This document shows, in pieces, positions 1-8,215 of a stretch of DNA of 19,869 nt (the first letter of the stretch is position 1; each line of letters begins with the position of its first letter). Below the pieces are notes generated by a model that did no database searches, was not told the origin of the DNA, and saw only the letters and a program-made list of their open reading frames with translations. The translations under genes and the position numbers were made by a program. The DNA comes from JAQIBY01 sp964615585 (GTDB lineage Bacteria; Bacteroidota; Bacteroidia; Bacteroidales; ML635J-15): contig CAZTNS010000052.1 in the NCBI GenBank assembly GCA_964615585.1, positions 1 to 19,869 on the forward strand. The letters are read 5' to 3'.

Positions 1-911
1 CGTTTCAACAAATACGCCTGCAATACTTCAGCGAAATCTTTCCGGATGTCTGCTTCCACAAAATCTATCCTATACTGCCCGCAACGGGTTTTGAGCTCGG
101 AGATAAGTGCATCGCTTTGTTTTTTGTACTGTTCCCGAACCTCATTGGGATTTAACCTGATTTGTTTTCCTGTTTCCAGGTCAATAAACTTGTGCGGGCG
201 GTTGCTGAATTCAAATTCCTGCTCCAGCTCCTGGTCAGTAACATGAAACAGAATGACTTCATGTTTATTAAAACGCAAATGCTGAAGCGCACTGAAAAGC
301 TCATCCGTATCATCTTCGCTAAACATATCTGAAAACAACACTATCAGAGAACGCTTTTTTATCTGTTCAGACAGGATATTGAGTGATTCGGCTGCGCTGG
401 TTTTGCGTTTGACAGGGTTAAAATCAGGAGAAACCAATTGCCTGAGTTTATTGTACAAATAGGCCAGATGCACTTGTGATAAGCGTGCATCCGTATGCAT
501 ACGCACTTCTTCATCAAACAGGCTGATGCCAACAGCGTCACGCTGTCTTTTCATCAGGTAAATAAGGGCTGCCGCCAAATAAACCGAATAGGCAAGTTTA
601 TTGATGCGTTTTTCCTTAAGCGGAAACAGCATGGAGGAGGATGTATCAATTATCAAATGGGCACGCAGGTTGGTTTCCTCTTCATAGCGTTTAACAAACA
701 ATTTGTCCGTGCGGGCATATAATTTCCAGTCTATATGTTTTGTGGATTCACCCTTGTTGTAAATCCGGTGTTCAGCAAATTCAACCGAAAAACCATGATA
801 CGGGCTTTTATGCAGACCCGTAATAAACCCCTCAACCACATGCTTTGCGATGAGCTCCAGGTGGTCAAATTCCTCAAATTGCTGTATGTCTCTTAAATTT
901 TTTACCGGCAT
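1..911 (-). CDS. DUF58 domain protein (partial, 3' end beyond window)
   Basis: Reading the minus strand from the ATG at 911 gives an open frame of 303 codons that runs off the left edge without a stop. Family members in Bacteroidota are about 290-310 residues, so only a few residues should be missing. The DUF58 core is visible: HIDWKLYARTDKLFVKRYEEE (around residues 59-79, split here as HIDWKLYAR and then FVKRYEEE). It is followed by LIIDTSSSM at 87-94, which carries a DxSxS MIDAS-like motif (D89, S91, S93) as in von Willebrand A domains. No signal peptide or membrane segment is apparent, so it is probably cytosolic. DUF58 proteins normally sit beside MoxR AAA+ ATPases and Bat/VWA genes. Here the upstream neighbour is a divergent TetR gene, so any such partners must lie left of the window. 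The precise role is unknown; a MoxR-associated folding or assembly function is inferred from the family. Confidence 0.9.
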   Translation of the reverse strand, partial: MPVKNLRDIQQFEEFDHLELIAKHVVEGFITGLHKSPYHGFSVEFAEHRIYNKGESTKHIDWKLYARTDKLFVKRYEEETNLRAHLIIDTSSSMLFPLKEKRINKLAYSVYLAAALIYLMKRQRDAVGISLFDEEVRMHTDARLSQVHLAYLYNKLRQLVSPDFNPVKRKTSAAESLNILSEQIKKRSLIVLFSDMFSEDDTDELFSALQHLRFNKHEVILFHVTDQELEQEFEFSNRPHKFIDLETGKQIRLNPNEVREQYKKQSDALISELKTRCGQYRIDFVEADIRKDFAEVLQAYLLK

Positions 912-921
912 AACTTGATAA

Positions 922-929
922 CGAAAGTA
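922..929 (-). promoter_or_regulatory. Possible -7 element for the DUF58 gene
   Basis: The minus strand reads TACTTTCG eleven bases before the DUF58 start codon, one mismatch from the Bacteroidota -7 consensus TAnnTTTG. No clear TTTG -33 element was found at the right distance. It is very close to the start codon, so this is a weak call. Confidence 0.22.
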
Positions 930-982
930 CTGTTTTTTTATGATGATGCCATAAAACAATGATGATAAAAATCCATTTTTGT

Positions 983-1011
983 TTTGGTTGTGCTTATTTT
1001 TTATAATTTTG
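983..1011 (+). promoter_or_regulatory. Candidate promoter of the TetR-efflux operon
   Basis: TAATTTTG at 1004-1011 matches the Bacteroidota -7 consensus TAnnTTTG exactly. A TTTG at 983-986 lies 17 bases upstream, slightly closer than usual. Another TTTG at 978-981 leaves 22 bases. The element precedes the TetR ATG by 36 bases and faces the efflux operon. Confidence 0.5.
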
Positions 1012-1040
1012 GACTTTTAAACGGTTTTGTTCGAAAAGTC
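1012..1040 (+). promoter_or_regulatory. Inverted repeat, possible TetR operator
   Basis: GACTTTT at 1012-1018 and AAAAGTC at 1034-1040 form perfect 7-base arms 15 bases apart, directly between the candidate -7 element and the TetR start codon. TetR-family repressors usually bind palindromes overlapping their own promoters, so this is a reasonable autoregulatory site. The arms are AT-rich and short, so chance is possible. Confidence 0.3.
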
Positions 1041-1047
1041 AGTATCT

Positions 1048-1629
1048 ATGAAAAAATCAGATGTAATCAAAGAGAACCTGATAACTGCAGCCCAGAATTG
1101 TTTTAACCGTTTTGGGTTTGAAAAAGCAACCATGAATGACATTGCCCGCGAAGCACGCAAAGGCAAATCTTCTCTTTATTACTATTTTACAAGCAAAGAA
1201 GAGATTTTTAAAGCGGTGGTCACAACCGAAGCAGAAAATTTCAAAGCCGAGGTAAAACAATCCATGGAAAAGGAAGGTGACCTGAAGACACGCATAAAGC
1301 TATATTTCACACTCCGGATGAAACGTTTCAAAGAACTGGTTAACCTTTACGCCATTATGCGGGATGATTACCTGAAAAAACTGGATTTTATTGAAAATAT
1401 CAGGGAAAAATACGACCGTGAAGAACTTGAATTCATTCAGTCTATCCTACAGGAGGGAGTAGAAAAAAATGAACTGCGTGTGAAAAGCATTACAGACACC
1501 AGTTATGCATTGGCAGCGGCATTAAAAGGGCTGGAGTTCCCACTTTTCTTTAATCCCACTGAACAAAAATTATCCGAACGCATAGATGCATTGCTGGAAA
1601 TATTATTCTATGGAATTATAAAGAAATGA
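1048..1629 (+). CDS. TetR/AcrR family transcriptional regulator
   Basis: This is a 193-residue protein, normal for TetR. The N-terminal 60 residues form the TetR helix-turn-helix: the segment with AAQNCFNRFGFEKATMNDIA followed by SSLYYYFTSKEEIF matches the classic signature (G-x-x-x-x-T-x-x-x-I-A, then LYYYF-x-x-K-x-x-L/I). The C-terminal half is all-helical and would be the ligand-binding and dimer domain. I chose the ATG at 1048 because family members start just before the first helix. An in-frame TTG at 1027 would add seven unrelated residues. The stop codon overlaps the start of the outer-membrane channel gene (ATGA), so it is the first gene of the efflux operon and probably its local repressor. 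The inducer cannot be told from sequence. Confidence 0.93.
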   Translation: MKKSDVIKENLITAAQNCFNRFGFEKATMNDIAREARKGKSSLYYYFTSKEEIFKAVVTTEAENFKAEVKQSMEKEGDLKTRIKLYFTLRMKRFKELVNLYAIMRDDYLKKLDFIENIREKYDREELEFIQSILQEGVEKNELRVKSITDTSYALAAALKGLEFPLFFNPTEQKLSERIDALLEILFYGIIKK

Positions 1630-3161
1630 GACAGATATCACCCTGCATATTGCCTTTGTTTATTACAATAGTGTCACTGCTGATTCACTTCCCGGGAAAC
1701 AGCCAGGAAAAAAGCAATACGCTGGATCTGCCTACCTGCAAACGGATGGCGCTTGAACACAACCGCAACATTAAAATGGCCGAAATTCAGGTTAAAATGG
1801 CCGAACATCAACGAAAATCTGCGTTCACATCTTTTTTGCCGCGCCTGGACCTTACAGGCCAATACATGCGCACAAGCAAAGACTTTTATTTGCTTGATGA
1901 AAACATGTTTTTTCCTGTGGTTCCTTTTTGGGCCATTGACCAGCAAAACATGGAACTTGTTCCGGAGCTTACAGAACAGCCGTTGCTATACGGAACCATG
2001 ATAGACCCTGCCACATTTGATTTTGAAAACCTCGACCTGGAAAATCTGGACCCGGAAACCTGGGACGTCATGTACGACGATGAAGGCAATCCTGTTTTTC
2101 TGCAATACGGCTACATTCCATCGGATGAAATGACCTTTGGCAGCCGCAATACCTATGCTGTCAGTGGAGGCCTCACCCAGCCCATTTACCTTGGAGGCAA
2201 AGTCAGGCGGCAATACAACATTTCAAAAATTGCCGAAGGGATACAAAAAGACAGGAAAGACAAAAGCGAAGCGGACATTTTGTTTGAAGTGGAGACCGTA
2301 TATTGGAAAATTGTCAGCCTGCAGGAAAAAAAGAAACTGGCAGATGATTACAAAACCATGCTGGACACCCTTGTCAATGAATTAAAAAACATCCTTGACG
2401 AAGGCATTATTACCAGGAATGACCTACTGAAAGCCCAATCGAAACAAAACGAGGTGGCCTATCAGCAATTCAGAGCAGAAAACGGCATCCTGCTGGCAAG
2501 CATGGCATTAAACCAGCTCATTGGCAGGCCGCTGGATTCAATACCACAACTGGACGATGAGCTTGGCTCTGTCCGTGTGTTTACCGACAGGAACATGATG
2601 ATACAACAAGCTGTGGAAAAACGGCCGGAGATGGGTATGCTGGATAAAAGCATCGCATTAGCCGATGAAAATGTAAAGCTGGCCTGGTCAAAATTTTTAC
2701 CCAACATCATTGGCACAGCCAATTATTCCTATTTTAATCCCAATCCCTATAACGGGTTCAATGAAGAATTCGGTGGAGACTACAGCCTGGGGATAACTTG
2801 CCGTATTCCCATCACCAACTGGGGCGGAAGGGTACATTCTCTTAAAGCTGCAAAACAACTGCGTGAGCTGTCGCAACTCAATCGCATGGAAATGCAGGAA
2901 AAGATCAAACTGGAGGTACAACAAGGCTGGAACACATACCTTGAAGCCTTTAAAAAAGTTGATTTTAAAAAAACAAGCCTTGAACAGGCAAAAGAAAACC
3001 TGCGCATCATGGAAGACAAATTTGATGAAGGCATGATAACCCCGAGTGACCTGCTCGAAGCACAAGCCTTGTGGCAGGAAGCTTATTCCGGATTGATAGA
3101 AGCAAAAACAGAACTCAGAACCAAAGAAATAGAAATAAAAAAAATCAGCGGACAATTATGA
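1626..3161 (+). CDS. TolC-family outer membrane efflux protein
   Basis: This 511-residue protein begins with a hydrophobic signal peptide (about residues 1-26, cleavage near GNSQ). Two outer-membrane-efflux repeats follow, with long helical stretches typical of the periplasmic tunnel: ILDEGIITRNDLLKAQSK in the first and KFDEGMITPSDLLEAQ in the second. These EGxIT-x-DLL-x-A motifs are the hallmark of TolC relatives. It forms the outer-membrane exit duct of the tripartite pump encoded here. The gene overlaps TetR by four bases and the adaptor by four bases, showing tight translational coupling. An insertion at about residues 75-160, rich in Asp, Glu, Trp and Tyr, lies where the first beta-hairpin loop of the barrel would be, making the protein longer than E. 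coli TolC's mature form in that region. Substrate specificity is unknown. Confidence 0.93.
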   Translation: MRQISPCILPLFITIVSLLIHFPGNSQEKSNTLDLPTCKRMALEHNRNIKMAEIQVKMAEHQRKSAFTSFLPRLDLTGQYMRTSKDFYLLDENMFFPVVPFWAIDQQNMELVPELTEQPLLYGTMIDPATFDFENLDLENLDPETWDVMYDDEGNPVFLQYGYIPSDEMTFGSRNTYAVSGGLTQPIYLGGKVRRQYNISKIAEGIQKDRKDKSEADILFEVETVYWKIVSLQEKKKLADDYKTMLDTLVNELKNILDEGIITRNDLLKAQSKQNEVAYQQFRAENGILLASMALNQLIGRPLDSIPQLDDELGSVRVFTDRNMMIQQAVEKRPEMGMLDKSIALADENVKLAWSKFLPNIIGTANYSYFNPNPYNGFNEEFGGDYSLGITCRIPITNWGGRVHSLKAAKQLRELSQLNRMEMQEKIKLEVQQGWNTYLEAFKKVDFKKTSLEQAKENLRIMEDKFDEGMITPSDLLEAQALWQEAYSGLIEAKTELRTKEIEIKKISGQL

Positions 3162-4228
3162 CACAATCAAAACATATCGTTGGCGGGATGGCATTGACTG
3201 CCATTGTTTGCCTGTTACTGTTTTCCTGTGATGAAAAAGAAAAATCACCCGAAGAAACCCATGACGGTAGAATTTCTGTAATTGCAAGCCTTGCAAAAGA
3301 AAAGATTTACACCCGTCAAATGGAATATTCAGGCACGGTTTTCCCCATGCGGGAAGCAAACCTTGGCTCTTCCATGCCGGGAAAAGTGGAGCAGTTTCTT
3401 TACCACAAAGGAACGCATGTAAGCAAAGGAGATACACTTGTAAAGCTTAGCTCAGAAATGCTTACACAAGCAAAAATTGAATATCAGGCATTGAAAAAGG
3501 ATTTTGCCCGGATCAAAAGGCTGTACGAAAAATCGTCGGTTAGTGAAATGGAGTATGACCACCTGAAAGCAAAACTTGATGCCGCCCGCGTAAAAACCGA
3601 CATGTTGCGAAAAAACACCTGTGTGGTTGCCCCGTTTTCCGGAATCATAGCGGATTATCTGCTTGAAGAAGGGGAAAATTTCTTTTTCACCCTGGCAGTG
3701 GAACCGGGATATTCCAACACCTCCGGCATTTTACGCCTGATGCAACTGAACCCTGTGAAAGTGGAAATAGATGTCAACGAAAGGGATTTGCCTCATCTGA
3801 AAAAAGGACAAGCGGTGGAGATCATCCCCGATGCTTTTCCCGATAAAAGCTACACGGGACGCATCCATTACATCGAACCCATGTTGTCAACCATGTCACG
3901 GTCGGCCACCGTTGAAATTTCAGTACAAAACCCCGGGCAATATCTCAAACCGGGCATGTACGTGAAATGTGTTCTGGATGCTGCAAAATCCAGCGGTGTC
4001 TTTGTGCCGTTAGATGCCATCACCAGGCAGCAGGGAACGCCGGATGAACATGTCTTTGTTGTCAGAAAAGATTCCGTGGTAAAACAATACATCAACCGTA
4101 TAGATACCAAAGGAACAATGGTCAGCGTTGACAGCATCAGGGCAGGTGATACCGTTGTGACAAAAGGTAAAAATAAGCTGTCAAATGGCAGCAAAATAAC
4201 CATAAATGAAATTCTAAAAGGGAATTAA
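3158..4228 (+). CDS. RND efflux periplasmic adaptor (membrane fusion lipoprotein)
   Basis: The protein has 356 residues. The N-terminus has a hydrophobic stretch ending in the lipobox LFSC with Cys24, followed by an acidic DEKEK. It is therefore probably a lipoprotein anchored by acylation, as in AcrA. The order is as expected for HlyD/AcrA-type adaptors: first barrel-sandwich half (about 55-100, with PGKVEQFLYHKGTHVSKGDTL), a short helical hairpin (103-152), second lipoyl half (VVAPFSGIIADYLLEEGE, 156-173), beta-barrel (200-270, ending with YLKPGMYVKC) and a membrane-proximal domain (to 356). The ATG at 3158 overlaps the TGA of the channel gene. The open frame extends upstream to 3071, but that part lies inside the channel gene and has no signal sequence. 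It bridges the TolC-like channel and the RND permease encoded 394 bases downstream. Confidence 0.92.
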   Translation: MTQSKHIVGGMALTAIVCLLLFSCDEKEKSPEETHDGRISVIASLAKEKIYTRQMEYSGTVFPMREANLGSSMPGKVEQFLYHKGTHVSKGDTLVKLSSEMLTQAKIEYQALKKDFARIKRLYEKSSVSEMEYDHLKAKLDAARVKTDMLRKNTCVVAPFSGIIADYLLEEGENFFFTLAVEPGYSNTSGILRLMQLNPVKVEIDVNERDLPHLKKGQAVEIIPDAFPDKSYTGRIHYIEPMLSTMSRSATVEISVQNPGQYLKPGMYVKCVLDAAKSSGVFVPLDAITRQQGTPDEHVFVVRKDSVVKQYINRIDTKGTMVSVDSIRAGDTVVTKGKNKLSNGSKITINEILKGN

Positions 4229-4270
4229 AAAACATGAGTATTTGAAACAACATCTAAATTTTTATCATTT

Positions 4271-4358
4271 CTTTGCGGATCTTTGCACCTCTGCAAAACT
4301 TTGCGGGACAACCTACTATACCGCAGAGTTACGCCGGGAAGCGCTAAGCACCGCAGAG
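4271..4358. repeat. GC-richer imperfect palindromic repeat
   Basis: The left arm 4271-4306 (starts CTTTGCGGATCTTTGC) and the right arm 4321-4358 (contains CCGCAGAG at 4321-4328 and again at 4351-4358) are imperfect reverse complements over about 36 bases around a 14-base loop. The GCAGAG/CTTTGCG wording resembles intergenic palindromic repeats commonly seen in Bacteroidota genomes, as I recall them. It lies immediately after the adaptor gene and could fold in the operon transcript. A 66-codon open frame across it is not credible as a gene. Confidence 0.6.
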
Positions 4359-4427
4359 CAAAAGGAAGAAATGATTATGAGAAATTTCAATAAAAAAATA
4401 TCAAAACTGTTCAGGCGAAGACGGATG

Positions 4428-4600
4428 ACAAATTACAAATAAATCTTAATTAGGCAATTTCAAAAATGACAAACAACACCCAAAATCCAATGACCAAAAC
4501 ATATCAGGTAGTATGTTTGGAATTTTAATCGTTGAATATTGGATATTATTTGAGTTTTGATGCTTGATAATTGTTATTTGATTGATTTTATGTACAAATA
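4428..4600. repeat. AT-rich imperfect palindromic repeat, copy 1
   Basis: The left half is rich in runs such as AAATTACAAATAA and CCAAAATCCAATGACC. The right half carries the complementary style (TTTGGAATTTTAATC, TTGTTATTTGATTG). The halves are imperfect reverse complements around 4500. A second member of the same family is at 14461-14603 in this window. Together with the repeat at 4271-4358 it fills the 4229-4622 gap, and I see no gene in that gap. Confidence 0.5.
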
Positions 4601-4622
4601 CTAATTAACGAAAAATGTTGCT

Positions 4623-7600
4623 ATGCGTTTACCAAAACTAACCGTTGACAGGCCTGTAACCACCGCCATGATATTCCTGGCTATACTGCTTTTTGGTGCT
4701 GTTAGCTGGCAGATGTTACCACGTGACATGTTACCGGCAATTGAAATTCCAACCTTGACAGTGGTAACCGTTTACCCGGGAGCATCGGCCGAAGAAGTAG
4801 AAGAACAGGTCACCAAACCACTGGAGAAAACACTGTCAGGTACCGAAGAACTGAAACGCATCACATCGTCTTCGAAAGAAAATGTATCCCTGATTTCGCT
4901 TGAATTCAAATGGGGAACCGACATCAGTGAAGCCGCCAATTCTGCACGAGACCTGATGGAGCTTGTCAAATCTGACTTGCCCCCTGACGCCAGTCCCCCA
5001 TACATTATGAAAATCAGTTCTTCCATTATTCCGGTGGTAGTATATTCAATCACAGCCGAAACATCTTATCCGGGGCTGGAAAAAATTGTCGAAGAGCGCA
5101 TCATTAACCAACTGAAAAAAGTGGATGGCGTGGGTACCGCCTTTATGATTGGACAGCCCACACGGGAGATTAAAATCCAGGTGCATCCTGCCAAACTCAA
5201 AGCCTATAACTTATCTATTCAGCAAATAAGTACCGTATTAGAAGCCGAAAACATTTCCATTCCCGGCGGTAACGTCAAGCTTGACAAACACGATTTCAGC
5301 ATTCGCATCCCCGGCGATATAAACAGCCTACATGATCTGGAAAACATTGCCCTGGCAAGTTTTAACAACCGGATCATCCGCCTGAAAGACGTGGCCGATA
5401 TCAAAGATGAATTCAAAGAAAAAAACGAATACGTTTATTCTTACCGGAAAAAAGGCGTGGGCTTATTTGTGCAAAAACAAACCGGAACAAACACCCTGGA
5501 AGTGTTCGAAGCTGTGGATGCAAAAATGGATGAAATCACCCCCACCCTTCCATCCGATGTGAAATACAAAAGGGTTTTTGATACCTCAGAAGTCATTACG
5601 GAAGTCAATAAAAACCTTGGCAACACCATTTGGTATGCCGGGATATTTGTGATTATTGTTGTGCTGGCGTTTCTGAGAGAATGGCGAAACAGCCTGATTG
5701 TTATCCTGACCATCCCGTTTTCATTGATTGCAGCATTCATCACTATGTTCCTGATGGACTACAGCATCAATATTTTCAGCTTAATGTCGTTGATTGTGGC
5801 CATTGGTATGGTGGTTGACAATGCCATTGTGGTCATTGAAAACATCAACCAACACCTTGACATGGAAGCTCCGCCAAGGGAAGCTGCTATTTTTGGAACC
5901 AGGGAAATGGGGACCGCCATTACAGCTTCTACCTTGACCACCATTTCCGTTTTCTTACCGTTGATCTTTATCGGGGGACTCGTCGGGATATTGTTCAAAC
6001 AACTGGCCATACTGGTGGCAGTAACCATGCTGGCATCGCTCATCACATCCCTGAGCCTTACACCCATGTTGTCGTCACACCTGCGCAAACGTTCACACAA
6101 GGACAAAAAACACGGCTGGTTATACAACACAAGTGAAAAGCTTTTTGTTTCACTGGAATCTGCTTACACATCGGTGGTAAAATTTGCTGTAAAACATGCG
6201 TGGTTGATTGTAGGGTTTGCCGTACTTCTCTTGGGGTCTGCCGGATTTTTAGCTACACAACAGGGTTCGGATTACATCCCCGACATTGATGCAGGCGATG
6301 TGATTACGGTGATAGAAACGGAGGTAGGCACAAGCACGGAAGAAACACGGCGCATTGCCCGGAAAGTAGAAAACATTTATTTTGATTCGGTGCCTGAAAT
6401 GGTATCACAATATACCATTGTGGGGCAAACGGAAACCAACTTGCTGACCAGCATTGGTTTTGCCGAAGGTAAAAACAAAGCGACCATCAGCGCGCATTTA
6501 TCCTTACCTGAAACCAGAAGCCGGAGCGCAGAAGACATTGCTGAAATGATAAGAAATAAGCTCGCTGACATGCCGGAGGTAGTGAATTACCAGGTGATGG
6601 GAGGAAGCCTGATGCAAAAAATGTTGCTGGGAAGCACCAGACCGGTTGAATTTAAAATTTTGGGCAGCAATTACGATGAATTGAATGCTACCGCCTTGCA
6701 ACTGAAAGCAAAAATGGAAGAAAACCCCAACTTTTCAGATGTGGAAACAACCATCGATAAAGGAAAAATGGAATATCAAATCATCATTGATAAAAACAAA
6801 GCTTCAATGCTGGGCTTGAATACGGCCATGATAGGCATGCAGGTCAGGCAGAGCATTTATGGAAAACAAGCCGGTCATTTCAAACAACAAGGGGATGAAT
6901 ATGACATCATGATCCGATATGCCCCGGCCCTGCGTAATGACCTGGATAAGATCAGGGACATCACATTGACAACACTTATGGGACAGCATGTACCATTGTC
7001 CGCTGTTGCCGGTATCAAAATCGGCACCGGCCCGCTTGAAATCATGCACGAACGGCAGCTGCGTATTGTACGAACCGGTGCTAACCTCAACAACATTTCA
7101 CTGGGTGAAGGCACCCAAATTGCCAGGGAGATATTAGCCAATCTTGATACTCCCCCAACCGTAAGCGTTGAACTGGGCGGAAACATTACCGACAAAAATG
7201 AATCCTTTGCCAACCTGAACCTGGTGTTCCTGATTGCATTTTCATTGGTTTACATGATAATGGCATCCCTGTTTGAATCTTTCAAAGATCCTTTTATCAT
7301 TATTTTTGCCATCCCTTTCAGTTTGATTGGCGTTGTGTATGCATTTGCCATTACCGGGATTACCCTGAGTGTGATTAGCTTTGTCGGCATCATCATGCTG
7401 CTTGGCATTGTGGTAAACAACGGCATTGTGCTGGTGGATTACATCAACTTATTGCGTGCCCGTGGACAAACGACCCGTGAAGCCATCATCAATGCCGGCC
7501 GCTCACGTTTACGCCCGGTGCTGATGACATCCTTTACCACCATCCTGGCGATGATTCCTATGAGCCTGAGCCAATCCATGGGGCATGAAATATGGGTGCC

Positions 7601-7727
7601 GCTGGGCATCACCATTATCGGTGGGCTATTGGTTTCCATGATCATCACATTGATGGTTATTCCATCCCTGTACGCCCTGTTTTACAGAAAAAACATCATC
7701 AACGAAAAAACAGAAAAAAAACAATAA
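4623..7727 (+). CDS. Efflux RND transporter permease (HAE1/AcrB-like)
   Basis: This 1034-residue inner-membrane protein has the full RND plan. It starts with a cytoplasmic MRLPKLTVDRPVTT, then TM1, a large periplasmic domain, a TM2-6 block (around 335-480), TM7 (about 530), a second periplasmic domain, and a TM8-12 block (about 865-1025). Proton-relay positions are informative. TM4 has GMVVDNAIVVIENI with D399 followed by N400, where AcrB has two Asp. TM10 has GIVVNNGIVLVDYI with N932-N933, where AcrB has Lys940. The DN/NN combination also occurs in non-AcrB RND pumps, so this is a full pump but not a close AcrB. It would export hydrophobic or amphiphilic compounds using proton (or another ion) motive force with the adaptor and channel encoded upstream. 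The next gene starts four bases after its stop. Confidence 0.95.
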   Translation: MRLPKLTVDRPVTTAMIFLAILLFGAVSWQMLPRDMLPAIEIPTLTVVTVYPGASAEEVEEQVTKPLEKTLSGTEELKRITSSSKENVSLISLEFKWGTDISEAANSARDLMELVKSDLPPDASPPYIMKISSSIIPVVVYSITAETSYPGLEKIVEERIINQLKKVDGVGTAFMIGQPTREIKIQVHPAKLKAYNLSIQQISTVLEAENISIPGGNVKLDKHDFSIRIPGDINSLHDLENIALASFNNRIIRLKDVADIKDEFKEKNEYVYSYRKKGVGLFVQKQTGTNTLEVFEAVDAKMDEITPTLPSDVKYKRVFDTSEVITEVNKNLGNTIWYAGIFVIIVVLAFLREWRNSLIVILTIPFSLIAAFITMFLMDYSINIFSLMSLIVAIGMVVDNAIVVIENINQHLDMEAPPREAAIFGTREMGTAITASTLTTISVFLPLIFIGGLVGILFKQLAILVAVTMLASLITSLSLTPMLSSHLRKRSHKDKKHGWLYNTSEKLFVSLESAYTSVVKFAVKHAWLIVGFAVLLLGSAGFLATQQGSDYIPDIDAGDVITVIETEVGTSTEETRRIARKVENIYFDSVPEMVSQYTIVGQTETNLLTSIGFAEGKNKATISAHLSLPETRSRSAEDIAEMIRNKLADMPEVVNYQVMGGSLMQKMLLGSTRPVEFKILGSNYDELNATALQLKAKMEENPNFSDVETTIDKGKMEYQIIIDKNKASMLGLNTAMIGMQVRQSIYGKQAGHFKQQGDEYDIMIRYAPALRNDLDKIRDITLTTLMGQHVPLSAVAGIKIGTGPLEIMHERQLRIVRTGANLNNISLGEGTQIAREILANLDTPPTVSVELGGNITDKNESFANLNLVFLIAFSLVYMIMASLFESFKDPFIIIFAIPFSLIGVVYAFAITGITLSVISFVGIIMLLGIVVNNGIVLVDYINLLRARGQTTREAIINAGRSRLRPVLMTSFTTILAMIPMSLSQSMGHEIWVPLGITIIGGLLVSMIITLMVIPSLYALFYRKNIINEKTEKKQ

Positions 7728-7731
7728 CACC

Positions 7732-8037
7732 ATGAAATTCATTTATTGCACCTGCAACATCAGCATGAAAAACCGGGTACTAAAAACACTGGAAGCCCAG
7801 GGCGTACATGATTACCAAATCGTTGACGAGGTGGCGGCCAAACCGTTGCAGGGCACCCCACGTCTGAACACCGCCGTATGGCCAGGATACAACACCACCA
7901 TTCACATGCAGTTCAGTGATGACAAAAAAGCAGCAGCCGTGATGGAAACGCTCAGGGAGTTCAACAAAGAAGCAAAAACCGAAACCGAGCTCATCACTGC
8001 CTGCAGCTTGCCCATGGACGATTATTTTTATGCCTGA
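7732..8037 (+). CDS. PG0541-type transporter-associated small protein
   Basis: This is a 101-residue soluble protein without signal peptide or membrane segment, starting four bases after the RND permease. Its length, the N-terminal KFIYCTCNISMKNRVLKTLE and a central AVWPGYNTTIHM fit the small family that sits behind RND pumps in Bacteroidota (named after Porphyromonas gingivalis PG0541). The predicted alternation of strands and helices suggests a PII-like/ferredoxin-like fold, and a regulatory or sensing role on the pump is inferred from the fixed position only. Two Cys near the start (residues 6 and 8) and one near the end (C92) could matter for metal or redox, but this is speculative. It is the last gene of the efflux operon. 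Confidence 0.75.
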   Translation: MKFIYCTCNISMKNRVLKTLEAQGVHDYQIVDEVAAKPLQGTPRLNTAVWPGYNTTIHMQFSDDKKAAAVMETLREFNKEAKTETELITACSLPMDDYFYA

Positions 8038-8176
8038 GCGCCGGCCACGGCAACAACAACCACAAAGCATACGAAAGGCGTTGTGCATGCATAAAAACAA
8101 GTCCACTAGCAGCACGATTCTTAAAGGCAATTGTGTCTTTTCCCCCACACCACTTCATTTCTTTCAATACCTTTTC

Positions 8177-8184
8177 TATATTTG
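8177..8184 (+). promoter_or_regulatory. Candidate -7 element before 8216 gene
   Basis: TATATTTG matches TAnnTTTG exactly, 31 bases before the ATG at 8216. No good TTTG -33 element is seen; only TTTC lies upstream. The gene after it is separated from the efflux operon by 178 bases and differs in base composition, so an own promoter is plausible. Confidence 0.4.
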
Positions 8185-8215
8185 AATGATGATAACTAGA
8201 TGATATGAAACCTAT

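Noticed and set aside
1753..2385. Alternative-frame open frames within the TolC-like gene
   Set aside because: They lie inside a clearly coding gene with signal peptide and family motifs, and have no features of their own.
4242..4442. A 66-codon open frame in the adaptor-permease gap
   Set aside because: It runs across the palindromic repeat, has no recognisable protein features and a composition that follows the repeat, so it is not a gene.
8025..8097. TTTTTATGC and GCATAAAAA as a terminator stem after the efflux operon
   Set aside because: The arms are 9 bases, AT-rich and 55 bases apart with no U-run after the right one, so a terminator cannot be supported.
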